Of a stretch of DNA of 64,000 nucleotides, positions 33,741 to 41,306 are shown piece by piece. Within the stretch, counting starts at the first letter, position 1. The number at the start of each line of letters is the position of its first letter. Made by a program: the position numbers and the translations under genes. The DNA is from Herbidospora sakaeratensis (GTDB taxonomy: Bacteria > Actinomycetota > Actinomycetes > Streptosporangiales > Streptosporangiaceae), in NCBI RefSeq assembly GCF_001570525.1, contig NZ_BBXC01000022.1, positions 108,385 through 172,384 on the forward strand, read 5' to 3'. Under the pieces are notes generated by a model. The model saw only the letters and a program-made list of their open reading frames with translations. It did not search any database and was not told where the DNA came from.

Positions 33741-34775
33741 CTAGTTCGGGTGCAGGCCGACGAACTCCAGGCCCTCGCGCTCGGGGCGCCCGTGGCGGAT
33801 GTTCATGCACTGCACGGCGTTGCCGGCGCCCCCCTTGACGAGGTTGTCGAGGGCCGCGATCACGGTGACCGTGGTCGAACCGGCGTCGAGGGCGAAGCCG
33901 ACGTCGCAGAAGTTGGAGCCGGAGAGGATCTTGGCGTCCGGGAACCGGTGCAGGCCGCGCCGGTGGGCGACCACCCGCACGAAGTGCTCGTCGGCGTAGC
34001 GGTCGCGGTAGGCCGACCGGATCGCGCGCTCGTCGGCGCCCCCGGCCAGCCGGGCCTTGCAGAGCAGCTGCACGCCGCGCACGGCCTCGACGCCGGTCGC
34101 CGTCATCCGCACCGGCAGCCCGGTGGCCTGGGCGATCTCCGCCTCGTGCCGGTGCCGGGTGGGCGCGAACACGCGCAGCGCGCCGCTGCGTTCGGCGTGC
34201 AGGTTCTCCGCGCCGGCGGTCGCGCCGGCGCCGCTCGACCCGGTGCGGGCGTCGACGGTCAGCTCGCCGTCGATCAGCCCGGCCTCGGCCAGCGGGGTCA
34301 GCGCCAGGATGCCGGCGTTGGCCATGCACCCGGGCACGCTGATGCGGCTCGCGACCTGGAGTTCCTCGCGGTGCAGCTCCGGCACACCGGTCGTGAAGCC
34401 GTCGATGAGCTCGGGCGCGGCGTGCTCGACGCCGTAGTAGTCGGCGTAGACCGCCGGGTCGCGCAGCCGGAAGTCGCCCGACAGGTCGACGACGGTCGCG
34501 GCCAGCCCGAGGAACTCGGGCATCCGCCGCATCGTCTCGCGATGGGGCGTGGCCAGGAACAACACGTCGTAGGGGCCGTCCTGGTCGAGCTCCTCGTCGG
34601 AGACGAAGGCCAGCCGGGTGCGGCCCCGGAGGTTGGGGTGGGCGCCGTCGATCTGCCGGCCGCGCAGCCGCCGCGAGGTGGTGGCCACCAGCTCGGCCGA
34701 TGGGTGCCCGGTGAGGATGCGCAGGAGTTCGCCGCCGATGTAGCCGGCGCCTCCCACGACGGCGCATCTGATCAT
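33741..34775 (-). CDS. lysY: LysW-gamma-glutamyl/aminoadipyl phosphate reductase (ArgC/LysY)
   Basis: NADPH-dependent reductase of 344 residues that turns the carrier-bound acyl phosphate into a semialdehyde. N-terminal VVGGAGYIGGELLRIL is the dinucleotide fold; Cys in ISVPGCMANAGI is the thiohemiacetal nucleophile; GSSGAGATAG and the closing LDNLVKGGAGNAVQCMN are ArgC blocks. With LysW and LysX just upstream it acts on the LysW conjugate and not on N-acetylglutamyl phosphate. Start overlaps the LysX stop (ATGA). Confidence 0.92.
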   Translation of the reverse strand: MIRCAVVGGAGYIGGELLRILTGHPSAELVATTSRRLRGRQIDGAHPNLRGRTRLAFVSDEELDQDGPYDVLFLATPHRETMRRMPEFLGLAATVVDLSGDFRLRDPAVYADYYGVEHAAPELIDGFTTGVPELHREELQVASRISVPGCMANAGILALTPLAEAGLIDGELTVDARTGSSGAGATAGAENLHAERSGALRVFAPTRHRHEAEIAQATGLPVRMTATGVEAVRGVQLLCKARLAGGADERAIRSAYRDRYADEHFVRVVAHRRGLHRFPDAKILSGSNFCDVGFALDAGSTTVTVIAALDNLVKGGAGNAVQCMNIRHGRPEREGLEFVGLHPN

Positions 34776-35620
34776 GCCTCTGCCCTCGTGATGAGATGGG
34801 AGGCGACCACGTCGGCGACGTCGATCTCGTGGGCGTCCTGGAAGCCGCGGAACTCCACGCGGTCGTTGACCTCCAGGACGGTCAGGTGCCCGTCGGCGTC
34901 TTCGAGCAGGTCCACCCCGGCGATCTCGGCGCCGACCGCCTCGGCGGCGGCGACGGCGAGCTTCGTGTGGACGTCGGTCAGGTCGCACCGGGTCGAGACG
35001 GCGCCCCGGGCGACGTTGGTGCGCCACTCGTCGCCGCGCCGGTAGGTCGCGCCCAGCGCCTCGCCGCCGACGACCAGCACCCGGATGTCCCGGTCGGCCT
35101 TCTCGACGAGTTCCTGCACGTAGACGACGTGCTGCTGGGGCGAGGGCAGGGCCGCGACGTGTTCGAGCACGGCGGTGGCGGTGGGCCGGTCGGGGATCGC
35201 GGTGACGAGGCGTCCCCACGATCCGACCAGCGGTTTCACGACCGCCGGGTAGCCGATCTGGTCGAGCGCGTCGACGGCCGCCTCGGGCGTCATGGCCAGG
35301 GCCGTGCGGGGGGTCGGCAGGCCCGCGGCCAGGAGCGCCGAGGTGGTCAGCCACTTGTCGCCGCTGACGTGGGTGGCGGCGGCGCTGTTCAGCACCGTCG
35401 CCCCCGCCGACTCCAGCGCGCTCGCGGCGTAGAGGGCCCGGTAGTGGCCGACCTCGCGGTTCAGCACGAATCCGGACCGGGAAACGCCGTCGGCCACGAC
35501 CAGAGACCGGGGATCGAGGTGGACGAATGTCGCGCCGCGCCGGTCGAGCGCGGCCATGATCTGCTTCTCCTCGAACCGCACCCGTGACGCGAGCACGGCG
35601 AGGCGACGGCCGGAGCGCAT
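34772..35620 (-). CDS. lysX: LysX-like ATP-grasp ligase, attaches an amino acid to LysW
   Basis: RimK/LysX-group ATP-grasp enzyme, 282 residues, joining the alpha-amino group of glutamate or aminoadipate to the C-terminal Glu of LysW. Blocks: SGDKWLTTSALLAAGLPTPR, YPAVVKPLVGSWGRLV (ATP grasp), VYVQELVEKADRDIRVLVVG and the metal/substrate end VLEVNDRVEFRGFQ. In LysX/ArgX enzymes the residues of that last block discriminate aminoadipate from glutamate; here NDRVEFRGF is not diagnostic by eye. It shares TAATG with LysW. Confidence 0.9.
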   Translation of the reverse strand: MRSGRRLAVLASRVRFEEKQIMAALDRRGATFVHLDPRSLVVADGVSRSGFVLNREVGHYRALYAASALESAGATVLNSAAATHVSGDKWLTTSALLAAGLPTPRTALAMTPEAAVDALDQIGYPAVVKPLVGSWGRLVTAIPDRPTATAVLEHVAALPSPQQHVVYVQELVEKADRDIRVLVVGGEALGATYRRGDEWRTNVARGAVSTRCDLTDVHTKLAVAAAEAVGAEIAGVDLLEDADGHLTVLEVNDRVEFRGFQDAHEIDVADVVASHLITRAEA

Positions 35621-35802
35621 TACTCCCCCCAGTCCTCTTCGACCTCGGGGGCGAGGGTGAGGGACGGCGGCGTGACGGAGGAGATCTCCAGCTCACTGCG
35701 GCAGTCGAGGCATTCGACGATCTCGCTCACCCGGGCGTCGGCGTCGATGGAGACCGGCGCCGCGCACTCGGGACACTCGGGGGCGTTCATAACCTTCTGC
35801 AT
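35620..35802 (-). CDS. lysW: LysW amino-group carrier protein (AmCP)
   Basis: 60-residue carrier protein. Two zinc pairs, CPECAAP and CLDCRSE, and the C-terminal EEDWGE, whose last Glu accepts the amino acid through its side-chain carboxylate, are diagnostic. It protects the alpha-amino group of a glutamate/aminoadipate-derived intermediate while the side chain is rebuilt. Start at 35802 (or a Met four codons later at 35790). It is first in the minus operon and diverges from the encapsulin operon; arginine/lysine biosynthesis neighbours are absent, so it belongs to secondary metabolism. Confidence 0.95.
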   Translation of the reverse strand: MQKVMNAPECPECAAPVSIDADARVSEIVECLDCRSELEISSVTPPSLTLAPEVEEDWGE

Positions 35803-36026
35803 GGCTCGTCCCTATGTCGTCGGGGAAATATCGGCGTTTCAACCGTAACCAGAACCGGCGTGAAATCGCCAATAAGGGTTGCCGATCGAAGTGAATTCCC
35901 GCGCTTATGGGGGGCCGTATAAACAGGTGATTCGCCGGGCATAAGCGCTCCTACTCGATTTGGTACGGAAATTCATCCGCGCAATTCATAGGCTCAATGG
36001 GAGTCGTATATCCCTAGGAGGGCTCA
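35803..36026. promoter_or_regulatory. Divergent promoter region of the AmCP and encapsulin operons
   Basis: A 224-base region clearly richer in A+T than its surroundings separates the two operons. AGGAGGG lies 6-12 bases before the encapsulin ATG. TAGGCT near 35990 is a possible -10 for the plus strand, with no good -35 at standard spacing. I see no strong palindrome and no copy of the GTTACC-N17-GGTARC site, so this pair seems to be under separate control. Confidence 0.5.
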
Positions 36027-36863
36027 ATGCGAGCGATCGCCCTGCACGAAGCCCCGGCCGCCCTGTCCCATGAAGGGTCGCCGGGTGAGCGGTTCGCCGC
36101 CGAGGTGGCCGCCGGGGCCCGCGAGGTCCCGTTCGGCCTGCACCTTCCGGCCGCGTTCCCGCTGTTCGCCTCCCGGCCGCGCTACACGGTCCGGCACCTG
36201 CTGAAGACCGCAGACGTGGCCGACGGCTCGGTGTCCTACGTCCACGAGCCGCCCCAGGGCCGGATCGAGGCCGCGGGCACCGCCTACGGCGCCACCCCGG
36301 AGGCCGCGTTCGCGCCCCGCCTGATGCGGGCGCCGCTGACCGACCTGTCCGTCGAGGTGCCGCTGCCCGGCGGCGTCGCCGACGACCCCGCGCTGCTGGC
36401 CGCCTACGTCGACTACCGGGTGCTGGTGCGCCTGTCGGTCGTCGAGAACGAGTCGCTGCTGCACGGCACCGCCGACGGCGCGATCACCGGCCTGCTGGGC
36501 CTGCCGGGCAGCCGCTCGGCCGAGAGCCACGACGACCTGGCGACCACGGTCACCCGGGCCGCCGGGGAGATCGAGGAGACCGGCGGGTCGTGCGACGGCG
36601 TGGTGGCGCACCCGGAGACGTACTGGAAGATGGTCCGCGACGACCTGTTGGTGCGGTTCCAGAACGCCGGCATCACCGTCTCGCGCACCCGCATGATGCC
36701 CAAGGACACCCTGCTCATGGGCGACTTCCGGGCCGCCTGCACGCTGCTCATGCCGGGCGTCGCGTCGATCGGGCTGGTGCCGGGGGCGGTGCGGGCCACG
36801 TCCAGGATCGGGCTGGCGGTGCACCTGCCGCAGCACCTGATGGCGGTGAAGTGGCATGGGTGA
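36027..36863 (+). CDS. Family 3 (natural-product) encapsulin shell protein, HK97 fold
   Basis: 278 residues with the segment order of an HK97-type capsid protein. An N-arm (1-50) is followed by the E-loop strands (about 68-115: SVSYVHEPP, AAGTAYGATPEAAFAP, LSVEVPLPGG), the spine helix (119-144, DDPALLAAYVDYRVLVRLS) running into NESLLHGTADGAITGLLGLP as in HK97 gp5, an A-domain with GVVAHPETYWKMVRDD and MPKDTLLMGDFRAA, and a closing P-domain strand GLAVHLPQHLMAVKW. No phage gene is nearby. It opens a biosynthetic operon and overlaps the sulfotransferase by eight bases, so it should form a cytosolic nanocompartment for the pathway. Confidence 0.85.
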   Translation: MRAIALHEAPAALSHEGSPGERFAAEVAAGAREVPFGLHLPAAFPLFASRPRYTVRHLLKTADVADGSVSYVHEPPQGRIEAAGTAYGATPEAAFAPRLMRAPLTDLSVEVPLPGGVADDPALLAAYVDYRVLVRLSVVENESLLHGTADGAITGLLGLPGSRSAESHDDLATTVTRAAGEIEETGGSCDGVVAHPETYWKMVRDDLLVRFQNAGITVSRTRMMPKDTLLMGDFRAACTLLMPGVASIGLVPGAVRATSRIGLAVHLPQHLMAVKWHG

Positions 36864-37770
36864 GCCGCGCGTCCTCTACATCACCGGCTGGTTGCGCAGC
36901 GGCAGCACCATGCTCGGCAACGTGCTGGGCGAACTGCCCGGCGTGCTGCACGCCGGCGAGCTGCACTACCTGTGGCAGAACGGCATCCTCAGGGCCGGCA
37001 CCAACTCGACCTGCGGCTGCGGCGCCGACGTGACCGCCTGCGACCTGTGGTCGAAGGTGATCACCTCGACGGGTGGTGACCGGCTGGGCGAGGCGCGGCT
37101 GATGACGCTCCGGCAGCGGGCGCTGCTGCGCACCCGCCACACCCGCGACCGGATCGCCGAGTCGACCGGCCGGGCGCCCACCGCGCCGGGCGTGGCCGAG
37201 GCGATCTCGCGTACCGCCGAGGTCTACCGCACCCTCGCCGCGCACGGCGGTGAGCGGCTGATCGTCGACGGCTCGAAGTTCCCGGCCGAGGCGGCGGCCC
37301 TGCTGGGCCGCGCCGACCTCGACGTGCGGGTGCTGCACATGGTGCGCGACCCGCGCGCGACCGCGTTCTCCTACGCGAAGGCCAAGGACTACATCGACCC
37401 GATGAGCCCGGCCCGCAGCAGCGGCTTCTGGACCGGCTTCAACCTGGCCTCCGAACTGTCCGGCCACGCCGCCCCCGACCGCTACCTGCGGGTGCGCCAC
37501 GAGGATCTGTGCCGCGACCCGCGCGGCACGCTCGCGCGGGTGTTGCGGTTCGCCGGCCTCGACGACGACCCGCCCGCCGACGCCGACGGCAACGTCACGC
37601 TGGGCGTGAACCACACGGTCACCGGCAACCCCGACCGCCTGTCGGCCGGCCCGGCGCGCATCCGCGCCGACGAACGCTGGCGCACCGGGCTGCCGGCCCG
37701 CGCCCGCGCCGCCGCCACGGCCCCGGCCCTGCCCCTGCTCGGCCGGTACGGCTACCCGATTCTGACCTGA
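36856..37770 (+). CDS. PAPS-dependent sulfotransferase
   Basis: 304 residues. The 5'-phosphosulfate loop is YITGWLRSGSTMLGNVL and the 3'-phosphate site is VLHMVRDPRATAFSYAKA; YLRVRHEDLCRDPRGTL is the third family block. It resembles the carbohydrate/small-molecule sulfotransferases. In vazabitide and azinomycin biosynthesis sulfation of an AmCP-bound hydroxyl creates the leaving group for aziridine closure; the same activation step is inferred here. Overlap with the shell gene makes it the first candidate for encapsulated cargo. Confidence 0.88.
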   Translation: MGEPRVLYITGWLRSGSTMLGNVLGELPGVLHAGELHYLWQNGILRAGTNSTCGCGADVTACDLWSKVITSTGGDRLGEARLMTLRQRALLRTRHTRDRIAESTGRAPTAPGVAEAISRTAEVYRTLAAHGGERLIVDGSKFPAEAAALLGRADLDVRVLHMVRDPRATAFSYAKAKDYIDPMSPARSSGFWTGFNLASELSGHAAPDRYLRVRHEDLCRDPRGTLARVLRFAGLDDDPPADADGNVTLGVNHTVTGNPDRLSAGPARIRADERWRTGLPARARAAATAPALPLLGRYGYPILT

Positions 37771-37782
37771 GGGGGACATCCC

Positions 37783-38550
37783 ATGGATCTGCGCCTGAAA
37801 GGGCGGGTCGCCCTGGTGGCCTGCTCCAGCAGCGGCCTCGGCCTGGGCGTCGCCAAGGCCCTGGCCGCCGAGGGGGCCAGCGTGGCCATCTGCGGCCGCG
37901 ACCCCGGCAAGCTCGCCCGCGCCCACGTCGAGGTGAGCGCGATGGGCGACGGCGACGTGCTGAGCGTGCCCGTCGACCTGACCGACGAGAACGCCGCGGC
38001 CGCCTGGGTCCGCGACGCCGCCGCCACCCTCGGCGGCGTCGACATCCTCGTGACCAACTCCGGCGGGGTGCCGTTCGGCCCCGTCGACGCGTTCGGCGTG
38101 GCCGACTACCGGGCCGCGATCGACGCCAACCTGATCCCGCACATCGCCCTGACGCTGGCCGCGCTGCCCTACCTGAAGAAGGACGGCTGGGGCCGGCTGC
38201 TGATGATCGCCTCCGAGTCGGTCCGGCAGCCGCACCCCGAGAGCGGCCTGTCGTCGGTGGCCCGGCTGGGGCTGCTCGGCTACATGAAGGGCCTGGTCTC
38301 CGTGCTGGGCGCGAGCGGGGTGACGGTGAACGTGCTGGCCCCCGGCTTCCACCGCACCCCGATCCTCGACGAGCAGTTCGGCGCCTCCGTGGAGGAGGAG
38401 CTCGCCGCCGTCGCGCGGCGGATCCCGCTGGGCCGGATCGGCGACGTCGACGACTTCGGCGCGCTGGCCGCCTTCCTCGCCAGCGACCAGGCCGCCTATG
38501 TCACCGGCACGGTCTTCGTGGCCGACGGCGGCAACACCAGAGGAGTGTGA
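37783..38550 (+). CDS. Short-chain dehydrogenase/reductase with replaced catalytic Tyr/Lys
   Basis: 255-residue SDR with a classical Rossmann start (ALVACSSSGLGLGVAKAL) and TNSGG at the NAG position. Where Y-x3-K is expected after the Ser (MIASESVRQ) the text reads GLSSVARLGLLGY, so Tyr and Lys appear as Ser and Arg. Such 'S-N/S-x-x-R' SDRs exist as a subgroup, and their chemistry need not be simple ketone reduction. It lies 12 bases after the sulfotransferase. It could reduce the transketolase-made ketone or act in another step. Confidence 0.85.
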   Translation: MDLRLKGRVALVACSSSGLGLGVAKALAAEGASVAICGRDPGKLARAHVEVSAMGDGDVLSVPVDLTDENAAAAWVRDAAATLGGVDILVTNSGGVPFGPVDAFGVADYRAAIDANLIPHIALTLAALPYLKKDGWGRLLMIASESVRQPHPESGLSSVARLGLLGYMKGLVSVLGASGVTVNVLAPGFHRTPILDEQFGASVEEELAAVARRIPLGRIGDVDDFGALAAFLASDQAAYVTGTVFVADGGNTRGV

Positions 38551-38553
38551 GAA

Positions 38554-40428
38554 GTGTCTGTTCTCGGTGAGGTCGCCACCACCCACACGGCGGCCCTCTA
38601 CGTCATCAAGATCGGCAGCGCCAGCCTCGCCCACGAGAGCGTCTTCGACGAAGTGGCCCGCCTGCGCGGGCGCGGCGCGAAGATCCTCCTGGTGGCGGGC
38701 GGCGCGGCCGGCATCGCGGCCCACTACGCGGCCATCGGCCGCCCGGTGCGCTCGCTCACCCTGAAGAACGGCTCCACCGCGCGCTACTGCCCGCCGGAGG
38801 AGATGGACCACATCGTGGCCGCCTACGAGCGGGTCACCCTGCCCCGCGTGCACGCCGCGCTGACCGCGCGCGGGCTGACCAGCTTCACCTCGACGGCCCA
38901 GGCGGGCTCGCTGGTGACGGCCCGGCCCAACCCGCCGCTGCGGGCGGTGTCGGGCGGTCGCACGATGGTCGTGCGCGACCACCGCGCCGGGGTCGTCTCG
39001 TCGGTGGACGCCGACTGCCTGGCCACGCTGCTCGACGCGTTCGACGTCGTCTGCCTGGCGCCCCCGGCCGCCGCCGCAGGCGGCGGGTCGCCGCTGAACG
39101 TGGACGCCGACGTGCTGGCCGCCGAACTGGCCAACGCGCTCGACGCCGACCACCTGCGACTGGTGACCGGGACGCCGGGGCTGCTCGCGGACCCTTCCGA
39201 TGAGTCCTCCGGCCTCGCCGACCTCGGCCGCGGCGAAGGGCTTCACTACGCCGAGGGCCGCATGCGGCAGAAGGTGCGCGCGGCCGAGATCGCCCTCGAC
39301 GGCAGCGCCGACGTGGCCATCACCGGCCCCCACTCCCTGGAGGTCGGCACCCGCTTCTGGCGGGCCGCCGCGCCCGCCGGCGACCTCACGCTGCTGTCGC
39401 GGGCCGTGGAGATCTCCTCGGTCTCCCGCGACGAGCGCGAGCTGGCCGAATACCTGGTCTCGTGGTGCCGCGAGCGCGGCATCGACGCCGGGATCGACGA
39501 GGCCGGCAACCTCGTGGCCTCGAAGGGCTCCGGCCGCCGCCGCCTCCTCATGCTCGGCCACCTCGACACCGTCCCGCACCGCTGGCCGGTGCGCTGGGAC
39601 GGCGGCACCATCTCCGGCCGGGGCTGCGTCGACGCCAAGGGCAGCCTGGTCGCCTACCTGGAGACGCTGCACGAGCTCGACGTGCCGCCCGACGCCCAGG
39701 TCAGGGTGGTCGGCGCGGTCGAGGAGGAGATCACCTCGGCGGGCGCGTTCTTCGTCCGCGACCACTACCGCGCCGACGCCGTCGTGATCGGCGAGCCGTC
39801 CGGCGCGGGCGCGCTGACCATCGGCTACTACGGCCTGCTGAAGGTCCGGGTGGCCGTCGCCGACCCCGTCGGGCACACCGCGGGCCAGGGCGTCACCACG
39901 GCGGCCGACCAGATGGTCGACGTGCTCGCCCGGTTGCGCGCCGCGCTGGCCGAGGCGGGGCCCGACGCCCTGCTGGCCGTGCTCGGCATCCACGCCGTCA
40001 ACGGCGGCGACGAGCAGCGCGGCGAGGCGGTCGTGGACGTCCGGGTGCCCGCCGACCTGTCGGTCGCCGACCTGACCCGGCTGATCCGCACCGTCGCCCA
40101 TCCGATCGAGGTGGAGGTGCTGCGGGCCACCCCCGGCCACCTCACCGCCCGCACCAGCCCGCTGGTCAAGGCCTTCTCGCGGGCCTTCCGCGCCGAGGGC
40201 GTGGTCAACCGGTTCCTGGCCAAGAAGGGCAGCAGCGACATGAACACGCTGGCCACGACGTGGCAGGGGGTGCCGATGGTGGCGTACGGCCCCGGCGACG
40301 CCAAGCTCGACCACACCCCGCACGAGCACCTGGACGCCGTCGAGTACCGGCGGGCCCGCGCGGTGTTGTCGCGCGCGGTCGCCGAGTGGATCGCGGCCGA
40401 GACCCGGCTCGTCGAAAGGGCGGCGTGA
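38554..40428 (+). CDS. LysZ-LysK fusion: LysW-amino acid kinase joined to M20 peptidase
   Basis: 624-residue bifunctional protein. Residues about 15-265 form an amino acid kinase of the LysZ/ArgB type (YVIKIGSASL, LLVAGGAAG, NVDADVLAAELANAL, LVTGTPGLL, MRQKVRAAEIAL), which phosphorylates the side-chain carboxylate on LysW. Residues about 275-615 form an M20 metallopeptidase like LysK (MLGHLDTVPHRW, GRGCVDAKGSLVAYLE, VGAVEEEITSAG, GEPSG, KKGSSDMNTLA), which frees the finished amino acid from LysW. Fusing the second and last steps of the carrier pathway in one chain is unusual. GTG start with AGGAG upstream. Confidence 0.88.
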   Translation: MSVLGEVATTHTAALYVIKIGSASLAHESVFDEVARLRGRGAKILLVAGGAAGIAAHYAAIGRPVRSLTLKNGSTARYCPPEEMDHIVAAYERVTLPRVHAALTARGLTSFTSTAQAGSLVTARPNPPLRAVSGGRTMVVRDHRAGVVSSVDADCLATLLDAFDVVCLAPPAAAAGGGSPLNVDADVLAAELANALDADHLRLVTGTPGLLADPSDESSGLADLGRGEGLHYAEGRMRQKVRAAEIALDGSADVAITGPHSLEVGTRFWRAAAPAGDLTLLSRAVEISSVSRDERELAEYLVSWCRERGIDAGIDEAGNLVASKGSGRRRLLMLGHLDTVPHRWPVRWDGGTISGRGCVDAKGSLVAYLETLHELDVPPDAQVRVVGAVEEEITSAGAFFVRDHYRADAVVIGEPSGAGALTIGYYGLLKVRVAVADPVGHTAGQGVTTAADQMVDVLARLRAALAEAGPDALLAVLGIHAVNGGDEQRGEAVVDVRVPADLSVADLTRLIRTVAHPIEVEVLRATPGHLTARTSPLVKAFSRAFRAEGVVNRFLAKKGSSDMNTLATTWQGVPMVAYGPGDAKLDHTPHEHLDAVEYRRARAVLSRAVAEWIAAETRLVERAA

Positions 40429-41306
40429 TGACGACCACCACTCACTTGGAGGCGCTGGAGGCCGAGGCCGCGCACATCATGCGCGAGACCGCCGGCGAGT
40501 TCGACCGGCCGGTGCTGCTGTTCTCCGGCGGCAAGGACTCCATCGTCATGCTGCACGTCGCCGCGAAGGCGTTCGCCCCCGCGCCGGTGCCCTTCCCGCT
40601 CCTGCACGTCGACACCGGCCACAACTTCCCCGAGGTCATCGAGTTCCGCGACCGGGTGACGGCCGGCCTGCGGCTGGAGGTCGCCTCCGTGCAGGACTAC
40701 ATCGACCGGGGGGCGCTGCCGGACGTACCGGAGAGGAACGGGCTGCAGACCACGCCCCTGCTGGACGCCATCGAGGCCGGCGGTCACGACGCCGTCTTCG
40801 GCGGCGGCCGGCGCGACGAGGAGAAGGCCCGCGCGAAGGAGCGCGTGTTCTCCCTCCGCGACGAGTTCGGAGGATGGGACCCGCGCCGCCAGCGCCCCGA
40901 ACTGTGGAACCTCTACAACGGCCGCCACAACCCGGGGGAGCACGTGCGCGTCTTCCCGTTGTCGAACTGGACCGAGCTCGACGTCTGGCAGTACATCGCG
41001 GCCGAGGACATCGCACTGCCGTCGATCTACTACGCCCACGAGCGCGCGGTGTTCGACCGGCGCGGCATGTGGTTGTGCCCCGGCGCGTGGGGCGGGCACG
41101 GGGAGCGGCTGGTGCGCCGGACGGTGCGTTACCGCACGGTCGGCGACATGTCGTGCACCGGCGCGGTCGAGTCGGCCGCCCGCACGCCCGGCGAGGTGAT
41201 CGAGGAGATCGCGGCCTCGCGCATCACCGAACGCGGCGCGACCCGCGCCGACGACCGGCTGGCCGAGGCCGCCATGGAGGACCGCAAACGAGAGGGGTAC
41301 TTCTGA
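40428..41306 (+). CDS. cysD: Sulfate adenylyltransferase subunit 2 (CysD)
   Basis: ATP sulfurylase small subunit, 292 residues, making APS from ATP and sulfate. The PP-loop is LLFSGGKDSIVMLHVA, followed by LHVDTGHNFPEVIEFRD and GGGRRDEEKARAKER; the C-terminal MEDRKREGYF is standard. The ATG shares TGATG with the kinase-peptidase stop. Its presence in this operon supplies activated sulfate for the sulfotransferase. Confidence 0.95.
   Translation: MTTTTHLEALEAEAAHIMRETAGEFDRPVLLFSGGKDSIVMLHVAAKAFAPAPVPFPLLHVDTGHNFPEVIEFRDRVTAGLRLEVASVQDYIDRGALPDVPERNGLQTTPLLDAIEAGGHDAVFGGGRRDEEKARAKERVFSLRDEFGGWDPRRQRPELWNLYNGRHNPGEHVRVFPLSNWTELDVWQYIAAEDIALPSIYYAHERAVFDRRGMWLCPGAWGGHGERLVRRTVRYRTVGDMSCTGAVESAARTPGEVIEEIAASRITERGATRADDRLAEAAMEDRKREGYF

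Noticed and set aside
36027..36863. Prophage remnant or gene-transfer-agent capsid
   Set aside because: No terminase, portal, protease or tail gene nearby; it has a strong ribosome-binding site, opens a biosynthetic operon and overlaps its next gene.
36027..36863. Aziridine-forming enzyme of the Vzb10/11 or AziU3/U2 type
   Set aside because: Considered because of the sulfotransferase context, but the segment pattern follows HK97 capsid proteins and I see no match to those enzymes; fold prediction would settle it.
36748..40329. A 1193-residue open frame on the minus strand across the sulfotransferase to kinase-peptidase region
   Set aside because: Low-complexity, His/Gly/Arg-rich translation with no domain; it is the antisense shadow of well-supported plus-strand genes, as expected at this GC content.
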